The notes under the pieces: model-generated | What the model saw: the letters and a program-made list of their open reading frames with translations, nothing else | What the model was told of the DNA's origin: nothing | Databases searched by the model: none | Part shown: in pieces, positions 1 to 8,251 of the stretch | Numbering within the stretch: position 1 is the first letter of the stretch | How the letters are laid out: every line of letters begins with the position of its first letter | Position numbers and translations under genes: made by a program | Origin: an alpha proteobacterium U9-1i | Lineage (GTDB): Bacteria; Pseudomonadota; Alphaproteobacteria; Caulobacterales; Aquidulcibacteraceae | Reading direction: 5' to 3' | Assembly: GCA_000974665.1 (NCBI GenBank) | Contig: BBSY01000005.1 | Span: forward strand, 1-64,000 | DNA length: 64,000 bases

Positions 1-1391
1 AGCGGGCCCTGCCCCCTCAGTCAGCTTCGCCGACAGCTCCCCCGCAAGCGGGGGAGCAAAGACGATCTTACGCCGATTGCGCGGTGTTGGTGCGGGCGGC
101 GTGGCAGATGCGGGCGTTTGAAGAACGCTTCCTGATGCTGCGCATCCCCTACAAGGTGATCGGCGGGCCGCGCTTCTTCGAACGCGCGGAAGTGCGCGAC
201 GCGCATGCGTATCTGCGGCTGATCCGTTCGGAGGACGACGATCTTGCGTTCGAGCGCGTGATCAACAATCCGAAACGCGGGTTTGGCGATGGCTCGCTGG
301 CGAAGCTGCATGCGCACGCCGCAAAGGCGCCGGTGCGGTTTGTGACCGATAACGGGCCGCTGTTCGACCAGGACACGGGCGAAGTGGTGACGACGCAGGA
401 AGAAGCGCCGGGCGGCGCGACGCGGTTCCGTTCGCTCGTCGGCGCGGCGCGCGAGATTGTGCTGACGGACGAGTTGCCGCTGAAGGCGCGCACGGCTCTG
501 CGCTCGTTCCTCAGTGACCTCGATCGCTGGCGCGCGCAATCCTTGACGCTTGGGCACATCGAGCTGGCGGAAATCGTTCTCGACGAAAGCGGCTACACGG
601 AAATGCTGCGCAACGACAAATCTCCGCAGGCGCAGACGCGACTCGAAAACTTGAAAGAATTGGTTCAATCGATGGGCCAATTCGACACGTTGGAAGCGTA
701 TCTCGAACACGTGGCGCTTGTGCTCGACATCGAAGCGGAGAGCGACGCGGAGAACGTGCATCTCTCGACGCTGCACGCGGCGAAGGGCCTCGAGTGGCCG
801 CTGGTGTTTCTGCCCGGCTGGGAAGAAACCGTGTTTCCCTCCCAGCGCGCGATCGACGAAAGCGGCGAGAAGGGTTTGGAGGAAGAGCGCCGGCTTGCGT
901 ATGTGGGCATCACCCGCGCCCGCGAAAGCGCGCGCATTTCGTTTGCGGCGAACCGCCAGATTTATGGGCGCTGGCAGACGGTGCTGCCATCGCGATTTGT
1001 GGATGAGCTGCCGGCGAAGAACGTCGATGCGGTGAGCGAGACGGGCTATACCATGCAGCCTGGCGCGGTGCGTGAGGCGGCGGGCGCGCGGTTTGATGCC
1101 TATGCGCCGGGCGCGGGCTTCAACAGCGCGTATCAATCACCCGGTTGGCGTCGCGCACAGGAAAACGCTGGTCGCGTGTCGAAGCCGCCGATGATCGAGG
1201 GCGAAGCGCGCTTGGTGGCGCGCAGCGGCGGCGACGACAGCAGCTACAAACGCGGCGACCGCATCTTCCATCAGAAGTTTGGCTACGGAAAAATTCGCTC
1301 GGTTGAGGGCAATAAGCTCACGGTGGATTTCGACAAGGCTGGCGAGAAGCGCGTGATCGATAGCTTCGTCGTGCCAGCGAGCGCGGCTTAG
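1..1391 (+). CDS. uvrD: UvrD/PcrA-type DNA helicase, 5' part outside window
   Basis: C-terminal 462 residues of an SF1A 3'-5' DNA helicase acting in nucleotide excision and mismatch repair. The frame is open from base 3 with no stop, so the gene starts upstream of the window. Visible motifs: motif IV region AVLVRAAWQMRAFEERF (from base 81), motif V LSTLHAAKGLEW (about 762-798), motif VI EERRLAYVGITRAR (about 880-924), and a C-terminal Tudor-like tail GDRIFHQKFGYGKIRSV typical of PcrA/UvrD (about 1251-1300). The residues just before motif IV are encoded by a palindromic repeat (11..60) read in frame. The first internal start codon is a GTG at 84, but it lies inside the conserved domain and is not the true start. 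The DUF2971 gene begins 4 bases after the stop. Confidence 0.93.
   Translation, partial: RALPPQSASPTAPPQAGEQRRSYADCAVLVRAAWQMRAFEERFLMLRIPYKVIGGPRFFERAEVRDAHAYLRLIRSEDDDLAFERVINNPKRGFGDGSLAKLHAHAAKAPVRFVTDNGPLFDQDTGEVVTTQEEAPGGATRFRSLVGAAREIVLTDELPLKARTALRSFLSDLDRWRAQSLTLGHIELAEIVLDESGYTEMLRNDKSPQAQTRLENLKELVQSMGQFDTLEAYLEHVALVLDIEAESDAENVHLSTLHAAKGLEWPLVFLPGWEETVFPSQRAIDESGEKGLEEERRLAYVGITRARESARISFAANRQIYGRWQTVLPSRFVDELPAKNVDAVSETGYTMQPGAVREAAGARFDAYAPGAGFNSAYQSPGWRRAQENAGRVSKPPMIEGEARLVARSGGDDSSYKRGDRIFHQKFGYGKIRSVEGNKLTVDFDKAGEKRVIDSFVVPASAA
11..60. repeat. Half of palindromic repeat family A, in frame inside uvrD
   Basis: The core CTCCCCCG-CAAG-CGGGGGAG lies at 37..56, preceded by a CCCCCTCAGTC...GACAG arm. 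It matches the half element at 30549..30595 almost base for base outside the loops. The uvrD frame reads through it as PPQSASPTAPPQAGEQ with no stop. The partner half of the usual inverted pair, if present, would lie just outside the window. Confidence 0.8.
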
Positions 1392-1395
1392 CGCA

Positions 1396-2337
1396 ATGGA
1401 CGCGCTTGACGAACCCCCGTCCACGCTTTCGTTTACCTCGCCCCCCGCGCCACCGCGAAACAACAGGCCGCACTTCTACAAGTTCGTCACTCAACACGTA
1501 GGACGGATCATACTTGCCAATTGCACGCTGCGCTGGACAACGCCCGGTGAGTTCAATGACCCGCACGACAATCGTTTCGATTTAGGCGTGGCGCCGGATT
1601 GTCGAGAAGCCCGATCCTCGGCGCTAAACAAGTTGTGGGCCGCGCACTACAGCGATGACGACGCGCCTGCCGGCACCCCGCTGGGTCAGCTTATTCGCCG
1701 AGCGAAGCCAAATTTTCCTTCGCTGTCGCGCATAGAATTTGAACAACTTTACGGAGACGTCATCGATGAAGCGATCTCTCGCCTCCCGGGCTCGTTGGCA
1801 CGCTTCAACAAAGATATCCAAGAGAAGATGCGCTCAAACAAGTTGTTATGCCTAACAGAGCGCGCCGACAACACGGTGATGTGGGCGTACTACGCTGAAG
1901 GGCACAAAGGGCTAGTCCTGCGATTTCGCACGGTACCCGAGCTCGATAGTCCTTGGGCGATTGCGCACCCCGTAACCTATTCGCAGACAATCCCGGCATT
2001 GTACTCTATCGAAATGCTCGCCGATGCTCTCTCTGGGAGAGCCCGCCTCGATCACGATCAGGTTCTGCATTCTTTGGTCTATACGAAAGGCGCTGATTGG
2101 AAGCACGAGTGCGAATGGCGTATCTTCTCTGGTGACGGTCGCAATCCAAACGAACCGTTTGAAGACATTTCCTTCAATCGATGGGAGCTTGACGCAGTCG
2201 TTCTTGGCTGCGCGATGCGAGAAGAACAGCGCTCCGAATTTCGGAGAATCGTTTCAAATAACTATCCTCACGCGCTCGCGTACCAAGCGATACCGGCAAA
2301 GCACCGTTTCGGTCTCCAGTTCTCGCGCGCGCTATAG
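1396..2337 (+). CDS. DUF2971 domain protein
   Basis: 313 residues. It carries the hallmarks of DUF2971: an N-terminal FYKFVT...LRWTTPGEFNDPHD block (residues about 27-58), MWAYYAEGHKGLVLRF (about 161-176), and a late WKHECEWRIF block (about 234-243). The family is soluble and uncharacterised, and is often found in accessory genomic context. The start is an ATG 4 bases after the uvrD stop, which suggests co-transcription. Codon use looks somewhat less GC-biased than in neighbouring genes, which would fit acquisition by transfer, but I did not compute this. Confidence 0.75.
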   Translation: MDALDEPPSTLSFTSPPAPPRNNRPHFYKFVTQHVGRIILANCTLRWTTPGEFNDPHDNRFDLGVAPDCREARSSALNKLWAAHYSDDDAPAGTPLGQLIRRAKPNFPSLSRIEFEQLYGDVIDEAISRLPGSLARFNKDIQEKMRSNKLLCLTERADNTVMWAYYAEGHKGLVLRFRTVPELDSPWAIAHPVTYSQTIPALYSIEMLADALSGRARLDHDQVLHSLVYTKGADWKHECEWRIFSGDGRNPNEPFEDISFNRWELDAVVLGCAMREEQRSEFRRIVSNNYPHALAYQAIPAKHRFGLQFSRAL

Positions 2338-2351
2338 CTGCATTCGCGCAG

Positions 2352-3056
2352 CTAATCCCGCTTCGCGCGTACCTGTTCGCGATACCAGCCGTCGCCGGCT
2401 TGTGTCGCGCGTAGGATGCGCGTGCGTTCGGCGGCTTCGCGCTCCGTCTCCGAACGAACCACGCCTGTGAGCGCGCTGGTCTCGCGTTTGAACGGGATCA
2501 CTTGCACGAGCGGGGTGTTCTTTTCGAGCGTGTAGCGGCCGTCGGGCGCTGTTGGGAAGAAAGGAAAGTGGATGTGGCTGTGGTAGGCGTCGGTATCCAC
2601 GACGCCGCTGACGATCTCCACGATGTCTTCGCCGCGATTGAGCAAGGGCGTGAACAGGCACGACCAACCTTTCGGGGTGCGGATCGTCCAGTGATTGTGA
2701 AACTTCGCCGGCGGGCGTGGGCTACGCGGGTGGCCTTCGACCTGTTCAGGCGCGTGGAAACTCACCATCGTGCGGTCGAAATCCCAGCCTGCGTCGAGGC
2801 GCTTGCCGTTGTCGGAGATTTCCAGACGCACGGTCGCGGCGAGCGGCAGCACCCAGCCGAGACTCATTGCGTCGAGCACCGGCATGCAACGCTTCACGCT
2901 TAGGCCGTTGTTCGTGGTGGAAACGCGCGCGTGCGCGACGGGCGGCAATTTGCGCCACCATGCCGGAAGAAACTCCTTCGCCGGCCGCGGCTCGGCGATC
3001 ACGCCCTTGTCCTCAGGCGCGCACAGGAATTCAATCGGAGCGTTTGAAAAGCGCAT
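2352..3056 (-). CDS. DUF6065-like protein
   Basis: 234 residues without signal peptide or membrane segment. The pattern RPAKEFLPAWWRKLP, VKRCMPVLDAMSLGWVLPL, then a late PLVQVIPFKRE resembles a family of unknown function (DUF6065) that also occurs in tailed phages of aquatic bacteria. No catalytic motif is recognisable. It converges on the DUF2971 gene with 14 bases between stops. There are no phage genes around it, so the phage resemblance is only a family trait. The function is unknown. Confidence 0.55.
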   Translation of the reverse strand: MRFSNAPIEFLCAPEDKGVIAEPRPAKEFLPAWWRKLPPVAHARVSTTNNGLSVKRCMPVLDAMSLGWVLPLAATVRLEISDNGKRLDAGWDFDRTMVSFHAPEQVEGHPRSPRPPAKFHNHWTIRTPKGWSCLFTPLLNRGEDIVEIVSGVVDTDAYHSHIHFPFFPTAPDGRYTLEKNTPLVQVIPFKRETSALTGVVRSETEREAAERTRILRATQAGDGWYREQVRAKRD

Positions 3057-3161
3057 ATTTGCTCGTCGTACTCACCTCACTTCGATGGGAAGGTCGGTTT
3101 CGCGTCAGCGAAACCGGGAAGGGCGCGTCCTTGGCATTCGAATGAGCCTCGGAGATCACCT

Positions 3162-3189
3162 CACCCGGCCGCTGCGCGGCCGACCGCCC
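3162..3189. repeat. Short GC-rich palindrome (dispersed-repeat type)
   Basis: The segment CCTCACCCGGCCGCTGCGCG with the following GCCGACC forms a GGCCGC-tgc-GCGGCC hairpin. A second small hairpin (TCGGTTTCGCG-tca-GCGAAACCG) lies at about 3091-3115. Both occupy the 155-base gap between the DUF6065-like gene and the Ser/Asn-repeat gene and resemble intergenic palindromes common in alphaproteobacteria. They may simply act as transcription barriers. Confidence 0.4.
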
Positions 3190-3211
3190 CATGGAGGCGT
3201 TGGCGCTATCG

Positions 3212-3658
3212 TTAGTGGTCGTCGCGGTCGCGGTCGCGGCCGCGGCGACGACGATGGCCGTCGTCATCGTGATCATGGTCGTCGTGCCAATGCCGATGGC
3301 GATCGCGGCGGCGATGGTGGCTGTCGTCATCGTGCGAGGAGTTGGAACTCGAATTGCTGGAGTGGTTCGAGCTTGAGTTCGACGAATGATTGCTCGACGA
3401 ATTGTGCGAGCGGTTGCTCGACGAATTCGAGGACCGATTCGAGCTCGAATTGCTGGACGAGTTCGAGGAGGAATTGCCGACGAACACGAGCCTTGCGTCA
3501 TCGCCGGTGGACACGGCAGACGCAGGCGCAGGCGCCGGGCCGTGGACGAGCACGCGGCCGATCCGCGGCGCGGGATCATTGGCGGCGGCGGACGCGACGC
3601 CGCCCGCGGCCAGCACGGCGGCGATCATGCCGCCCGCCAGAAGCGTGAATTTCTTCAT
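3212..3658 (-). CDS. Secreted Ser/Asn-repeat protein with His/Asp/Arg tail
   Basis: 148 residues counted from the ATG at 3658, chosen because GAGGGA lies about 10 bases upstream and a clean signal peptide follows (MKKFTLLAGG...GVASAAA). The mature protein has a short Pro/Ala segment, then about 45 residues of near-perfect SSNS repeats (NSSSNSSSNRSSNSSSN), then a tail dense in His, Asp and Arg (HDDDSHHRRRDRHRHW onward). No fold is expected. The charged His/Asp tail could bind metal and the Ser/Asn region could be a flexible spacer; both are inferences. A longer reading from 3733 lacks support. Confidence 0.6.
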   Translation of the reverse strand: MKKFTLLAGGMIAAVLAAGGVASAAANDPAPRIGRVLVHGPAPAPASAVSTGDDARLVFVGNSSSNSSSNSSSNRSSNSSSNRSHNSSSNHSSNSSSNHSSNSSSNSSHDDDSHHRRRDRHRHWHDDHDHDDDGHRRRRGRDRDRDDH

Positions 3659-3767
3659 CAGGAGTCTCCCTCTTTCCGGCACACTCCGGAACGAGACCTC
3701 CTTGCCGCCCTGGCGCTGACACGCCACGGACACGGAGTGTCAGTGGCGCGTCAGTTTTGAGCGCTAT

Positions 3768-4040
3768 CTATTTGTTTTGAGCAGTGTGGAAGACCGCTTC
3801 CACGCGCAGCTCATCGCCAGCCACGCGGTACAAGACAATGTACGGCGTGCGCGTGATCACCAGCCTACGGACCGGCCCATCACCTTCAAGAGGCGCGGCC
3901 AAGGGCATCTCGGTCTGAGTCGCCACACGCTGCACAATCCGAACCCAGACACGCTGGGCGCCACGCGGGCTCTCTTGCTCCAAAAATTCTTGGATGTGCT
4001 CTAAATCGCGGATCGCTTCAGGCGACCAAACAGCCCTCAC
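3768..4040 (-). CDS. RelE/ParE-family toxin
   Basis: 90 residues with the ParE/RelE fold pattern: VWSPEAIRDLEHIQEFLE at the N-terminus, then PVRRLVITRTPYIVLYRVAGDELRVEAVFH at the C-terminus, close to ParE (gyrase-poisoning) toxins by length and motifs. Its ATG overlaps the stop of the upstream antitoxin gene by 4 bases (4037..4040), the usual antitoxin-first arrangement. The target, gyrase or mRNA, cannot be decided from sequence. Confidence 0.85.
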   Translation of the reverse strand: MRAVWSPEAIRDLEHIQEFLEQESPRGAQRVWVRIVQRVATQTEMPLAAPLEGDGPVRRLVITRTPYIVLYRVAGDELRVEAVFHTAQNK

Positions 4041-4255
4041 CGGCCGTACTTCTGCTCGAAATGGGCGACGACCTCATCGTGTGAGATGTATGCCTTGTCG
4101 CCGGCTAGGCGCCGCGCAAGTTCCGCTTGCTGTTCGTCGCTCAACGGGCTCTCGACGCCATGATCCAGTGCGGCCTCAATATCAGCGATAATCATGTCCT
4201 GCTCGTCCTTGGGAAGCTGGCGGAGGCGTTCGATGATGAGATCGAGCTTGGTCAT
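4037..4255 (-). CDS. Antitoxin of the ParE-type module
   Basis: 72 residues counted from the ATG at 4255 (MTKLDLIIERLRQLPKDEQ). It is acidic and helical, with a C-terminal toxin-binding-like tail (SHDEVVAHFEQKYGR). It precedes and overlaps the toxin gene. A -10-like TATATT on the minus strand ends only 6 bases before the ATG, so transcription would start at or next to the start codon and the mRNA may be leaderless. An upstream in-frame GTG/ATG reading from 4294 would run into the prmA start region and is less likely. Autorepression at the AT-rich promoter is expected for this class but no operator is proven. Confidence 0.75.
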   Translation of the reverse strand: MTKLDLIIERLRQLPKDEQDMIIADIEAALDHGVESPLSDEQQAELARRLAGDKAYISHDEVVAHFEQKYGR

Positions 4256-4299
4256 GGGCCAAATATATACAATTCCAGGCGGTTCCGCTAGCAAGCGCC

Positions 4300-5154
4300 A
4301 TGCTTCTCCTCACCGCCCTTGGCACGCTTGCGCAGATCAAAGCGGCCGCTGACGAACTCGATCGCCACGACCCCTCGCCCGCCGATGCGGTGAGTTGGTT
4401 CGAGGAGAGCCCGAACAAATTTCGGCTCGAAGTGTATGTGCCCACCAAGCAGGACGCTGCGAGCGCGCAAGCCATTGTCGGCGCGGCGGCGCCGGAGCTG
4501 ACGCTGAAGCAAAAGAAAGTGAAAGACGCCGATTGGGTTGCGATGGCGCTGGAAGGTTTGCCGGCGGTGCGCGCGGGGCGTTTCGTGGTGGCCGGCGCGC
4601 ATGCGCTCGCGGGCGACCACAGCGGACGCCAGAAAATTTGGATCGAAGCGAGCGAAGCATTTGGCACGGGACATCACGGCACGACCTGGGGCTGCCTGAT
4701 GGCGCTTGAAGGCGAGTTGCGAAAGCGGCGCGTGCGCAGGGTGCTCGATGTCGGCGCGGGATCTGGTGTTCTCGCGATCGCCGCGGCGAAGGCCGGCGCG
4801 AAAGGCTTAGCCATCGAGATTGACCATCGCGCGGCGGCGATCGCCGAGATCAATGCGCGCCAGAATGAGGTTGGCCAAAGCGTGCGCGTGATCGCCGGCG
4901 ATGGCGCGCGTTTTATTGCCGGGCAGAAGTTCGATCTGGTGTTCGCGAACATCTTGATGCGGCCGCTGATCAAGCTCGCCCCGAAGCTCGTCAACGCCGT
5001 TGCGCCGGGCGGGACGTTGATCCTTTCAGGCCTGCTTCGCTCGCAAGCACCGTTGGTGCGCGAAGCCTACGCCAATCGCGGGCTGATGCTTGATCGGCGC
5101 ATCCCCAAGGAAGCGTGGCAGACCTTGGTGTGGAAGAAGCCTCAGCGCGCGTAG
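4300..5154 (+). CDS. prmA: Ribosomal protein L11 methyltransferase
   Basis: 284 residues, the normal length for PrmA, which trimethylates ribosomal protein L11 using S-adenosylmethionine. Visible motifs: EASEAFGTGHHGTTWG (residues about 116-131), SAM-binding motif I VLDVGAGSGVLAIAAAKAGA (about 148-167), acidic loop IEIDHRAA, and NILMRPL (about 213-219), the equivalent of the NIL.PL catalytic loop. The gene is divergent from the toxin-antitoxin pair, with 44 bases between starts. No clear Shine-Dalgarno lies before the ATG. Its 3' end overlaps the convergent secreted-protein gene by 13 bases. Confidence 0.9.
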   Translation: MLLLTALGTLAQIKAAADELDRHDPSPADAVSWFEESPNKFRLEVYVPTKQDAASAQAIVGAAAPELTLKQKKVKDADWVAMALEGLPAVRAGRFVVAGAHALAGDHSGRQKIWIEASEAFGTGHHGTTWGCLMALEGELRKRRVRRVLDVGAGSGVLAIAAAKAGAKGLAIEIDHRAAAIAEINARQNEVGQSVRVIAGDGARFIAGQKFDLVFANILMRPLIKLAPKLVNAVAPGGTLILSGLLRSQAPLVREAYANRGLMLDRRIPKEAWQTLVWKKPQRA

Positions 5155-5594
5155 ACGTTGAACGCGTAGTAACACACATCGGCGGCACAGCCGGGCATCT
5201 GCACTTCGACGGCGTGCTGGCCCGTGGCGGGCGGGCGAACTTCAATCACCGGAATGGCGTCGCGCAGTAAATCCTCGCCGATGACAATGCCGTTGACGTT
5301 CACGAGGCGCATATCGAGGTCGCGGCAGCGATTGTCGCACACGCCGACGATGCGATATTCCTGGCCGGCGCGCAGCGACAAGGAGAAGCGCCGCGCCTCG
5401 CCTTGGGCAAGGCCGCCGGCGAACGGGCCGGCGGCGCGGGAATAACCCTGCTGCGCCACAAGTTGATCGGTGCGGGACAAGCGTTGGGCGAGGTCGCGGG
5501 CGAAGGGATCGGGCACCTGGGCGAATGCGGGCGCGCAGGCGAGCGCTGCAGCCAGCACCGCCCCCGCCATCGCTTTAACCCATCTCGCGCCCAT
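5142..5594 (-). CDS. Secreted protein of unknown function
   Basis: 150 residues counted from the ATG at 5594; a GTG 9 bases further upstream is also possible. A signal peptide ends near APAFA-QVPDPF. The mature part contains RRFSLSLRAGQEYRIVGVCDNRCRDLDMRLV and ends PGCAADVCYYAFNVYAR, with four Cys that could form two disulfides. The beta-rich pattern resembles bacterial pre-peptidase C-terminal-like domains, but no enzyme domain is attached. Periplasmic location is inferred. It converges on prmA with overlapping ends. Confidence 0.65.
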   Translation of the reverse strand: MGARWVKAMAGAVLAAALACAPAFAQVPDPFARDLAQRLSRTDQLVAQQGYSRAAGPFAGGLAQGEARRFSLSLRAGQEYRIVGVCDNRCRDLDMRLVNVNGIVIGEDLLRDAIPVIEVRPPATGQHAVEVQMPGCAADVCYYAFNVYAR

Positions 5595-5726
5595 GAAACC
5601 CACTCAAACCCTGCAATCGCGCCGAAAAAGCGACGATGCGGTCTTAAACCCTGACACCGAAGCGCTTAAACTTGGGAACAGCATGACCCGGGGCCGCTGA
5701 ACCCGCCCTGAACTTTGTAATCAATA

Positions 5727-7550
5727 ATGGAATTGGGGACTGTCGACGTGTTCCAAAGCTATGACGATCCTGGCGGTCCAGCCCTCGGGCGCAAGCACCT
5801 GCCCCAATTGCGCAAAGCGCTGAAGGCGCTCTCGCTCGATGGCATCATCGTTCCACACGAGGACGAATGGCAGAATGAATATGTGCCGCCGGCCTATGAT
5901 CGCTTGGCGTGGCTGACGGGCTTCACCGGCTCAGCAGGCGCGGCGATGGTGCTTGGCGATAAGGCGGCGATTTTTGTCGATGGGCGCTACACGCTTCAAG
6001 TGCGTGCGCAGGTCGATGGCAAACTATTCGAGTACCGCGATCTGATCGAAGGCGGCGTGACGCAATACATCCGCGAACGCGGCAAGGGCCGGCGCATTGG
6101 ATACGATCCGAAGCTGCACAGCCCCGACGCCCTCGATCGCTTGCGTGCAGCAGCGGACGCGGCGGGCGCCACGCTCGTGCCGCTCGCACCCAATCCGATC
6201 GACGCGATCTGGGATGATCGCCCGGCCATTCCTGCTGCGCCGGTGGCGCCGCACGCGGAGAAGTTCGCGGGCGAAGCCGCAGCGGCGAAGCGTCATCGGT
6301 TGGGCGCAGATCTCGGCGATGCGGATGCGGTGGTGATTACCTCGCCTGCGTCCATTGCGTGGTTGTTCAATGTGCGCGGTGGCGATGTTGCGCGCTCACC
6401 GCTGCCGCTTGGCGAAGCGATCCTACGCGCTGATGGCAGCGCGGATTTGTTCCTCGCGGAAGCGAAAGTGTCAGGTGAATTGCGCGAATGGCTGGGCAAT
6501 GAAGTGTCCGTCCGCCGGAGCGAGGAGCTTGGCCCGGCGCTCGCGGCCATGGCCGGCAAGAAGGTGCGGCTCGATCCGTCGAGCGCGTCGGCCTGGTATT
6601 TCGAGCAATTGAAGAACGCGGGCGCCGAGATCGTGCGCGGGCAGGATCCGGTGGTGATGCCGCGCGCGTGCAAGAACGCGGCGGAAGTGGAAGGCGCGCG
6701 CCAAGCGCACAGGCGCGACGGCGCGGCGGTGTCGCGCTTCCTGCACTGGCTGGCGACAGAGGCGCAGACCGGCAAAGTGACAGAGATAGAGGCGTGTCAG
6801 AAGCTTGAAAGCTTCCGGCAGGAAACCGGCGCGCTGAAGGATTTGTCGTTCGATTCGATTTCGGGCGCAGGGCCGAACGGCGCGATCGTGCATTATCGCG
6901 TGACGAAAAAGACCAACCGCAAGCTTGGCCGCGGACAGCTTTTCCTGATCGATAGCGGCGGCCAATATCTCGACGGCACGACCGATATCACGCGGACCGT
7001 TCCCATAGGCCGCGCGACAAAAGAAATGAAGGATCGCTTCACGCGCGTGCTGAAGGGCCATATCGCCATCGCCCGCGTGCGCTTTCCGAAGGGCACCAGC
7101 GGCCATCAGATCGATGCGTTGGCGCGCATGTCGCTTTGGGACGCCGGGCTTGATTACGATCACGGCACAGGCCACGGCGTCGGCGCGTATCTTGGCGTGC
7201 ACGAAGGCCCGCATCGGATCGCGAAAGCGCTCAACGCAGTGCCGCTGGAGCCCGGAATGATCGTCTCCAACGAGCCGGGCTATTACAAAACGGGCGCATA
7301 CGGCATTCGCATCGAAAATCTCGTCGTGGTGACGCCGGCGGGCGACATTGAAGGCGGCGAGCGGCCGATGCTTGGCTTTGAAACGCTGACGCTCGCGCCG
7401 ATCGATCGATCGCTGATCGTGAAGCCTCTGCTCAGCAAGGAAGAGCGCGCCTGGGTCGATGCGTATCACGCGCGCGTGCGTGCCGAGATCGGCCCGCAGC
7501 TGACGGGCGACGCTAAAGTTTGGCTAGAGGCGGCGACGGCGCCGCTCTAG
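5727..7550 (+). CDS. Xaa-Pro aminopeptidase (aminopeptidase P, M24B)
   Basis: 607 residues, the long three-domain form like eukaryotic XPNPEP1, removing N-terminal residues next to proline in the cytoplasm. Two creatinase-like domains (GFTGSAGAAMVLGDKAAIFVD near residues 66-86) precede the pita-bread catalytic domain. Metal ligands are visible in DSGGQYLDGTTDITRT, GTGHGVGAYLGVHEGP, SNEPGYY and IRIENL. The ATG at 5727 has no good ribosome site; a GTG at 5748 (MFQSYDDPGGP) preceded by TTGGGG matches the usual N-terminus of the family and may be the true start. Confidence 0.9.
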   Translation: MELGTVDVFQSYDDPGGPALGRKHLPQLRKALKALSLDGIIVPHEDEWQNEYVPPAYDRLAWLTGFTGSAGAAMVLGDKAAIFVDGRYTLQVRAQVDGKLFEYRDLIEGGVTQYIRERGKGRRIGYDPKLHSPDALDRLRAAADAAGATLVPLAPNPIDAIWDDRPAIPAAPVAPHAEKFAGEAAAAKRHRLGADLGDADAVVITSPASIAWLFNVRGGDVARSPLPLGEAILRADGSADLFLAEAKVSGELREWLGNEVSVRRSEELGPALAAMAGKKVRLDPSSASAWYFEQLKNAGAEIVRGQDPVVMPRACKNAAEVEGARQAHRRDGAAVSRFLHWLATEAQTGKVTEIEACQKLESFRQETGALKDLSFDSISGAGPNGAIVHYRVTKKTNRKLGRGQLFLIDSGGQYLDGTTDITRTVPIGRATKEMKDRFTRVLKGHIAIARVRFPKGTSGHQIDALARMSLWDAGLDYDHGTGHGVGAYLGVHEGPHRIAKALNAVPLEPGMIVSNEPGYYKTGAYGIRIENLVVVTPAGDIEGGERPMLGFETLTLAPIDRSLIVKPLLSKEERAWVDAYHARVRAEIGPQLTGDAKVWLEAATAPL

Positions 7551-7588
7551 GCTCGCCCCGTCGACAGGGCGGCAGCGGGGAGCGGGGC

Positions 7589-8245
7589 ATGTTCGTTGGA
7601 CACTACGCGGCGGCGATGGCGGCGAAGGCTTGGGAGCCGAAGGCGCCGATGTGGACTTTGGCTGCAGCCTCGCAATTGATCGACATCGGCTGGTCGGGCT
7701 TTATCATCGCCGGTGTCGAACACGCGCGCGTCGACCCCGCCCTGCCCGGCTCGACGCTGGTGTTGTACGACATGCCGTGGACGCATTCGCTGCCTGCTGT
7801 GCTCGCGTGGAGCATTGGCGCGGCGTTGCTGGTGAAGTTCGCACTGCGTTTGCCAAATTGGGCGAGCGCAATGGTAGGGCTCACGGTGTTTTCACATTGG
7901 TTGCTTGATTTCCTGGTTCACCGGCCGGACCTGCCTTTGTGGCCGGGCGGCGAGAGCGTCGGGCTTGGCCTTTGGAATTATCCCGTGCCGGAGCAAGCGT
8001 TGGAGATTGGTTTGCTGGCCGTATGCGGCGCGGCGTGGGTCGCGAGCCGCAAGACGCTTGGGCGCTTCGCCTGGCCGGCGATCGCGTTCATCGGGTTTCT
8101 CGTTGCGTTGCAGATCGTCGCCATGCTCTCGCCGCAGCCGGCGGGCGAGTTGGCGGCGGCGAGCGGCGTGACGATCCTTGTGATCTATGTCGTGGTGGCG
8201 GCGATCGCCGGACTGACGGATTTGCGCGGCAAGCGCGCAACTTGA
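7589..8245 (+). CDS. Integral membrane protein, DUF457-like
   Basis: 218 residues counted from the ATG at 7589, preceded by GGGGAGCGGGG. About five to six hydrophobic segments. MPWTHSLPAVLAWS and SHWLLDFLVHRPDLPLWP carry conserved His/Asp residues between helices, reminiscent of DUF457/YdjM-like membrane proteins annotated as metal-dependent hydrolases. The resemblance is moderate and no activity is assigned. It starts 38 bases after the aminopeptidase gene and may be cotranscribed. It converges on the hydrolase gene with 6 bases between stops. Confidence 0.65.
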   Translation: MFVGHYAAAMAAKAWEPKAPMWTLAAASQLIDIGWSGFIIAGVEHARVDPALPGSTLVLYDMPWTHSLPAVLAWSIGAALLVKFALRLPNWASAMVGLTVFSHWLLDFLVHRPDLPLWPGGESVGLGLWNYPVPEQALEIGLLAVCGAAWVASRKTLGRFAWPAIAFIGFLVALQIVAMLSPQPAGELAAASGVTILVIYVVVAAIAGLTDLRGKRAT

Positions 8246-8251
8246 ACGCCG

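Noticed and set aside
2352-3056. DUF6065-like gene as evidence for a prophage
   Set aside because: No capsid, tail, integrase or attachment site nearby; a family shared with phages is not enough.
3375-3475. Short-unit repetitive DNA that might be a CRISPR array
   Set aside because: The units are codons for Ser and Asn in an open frame; no constant repeat with unique spacers exists.
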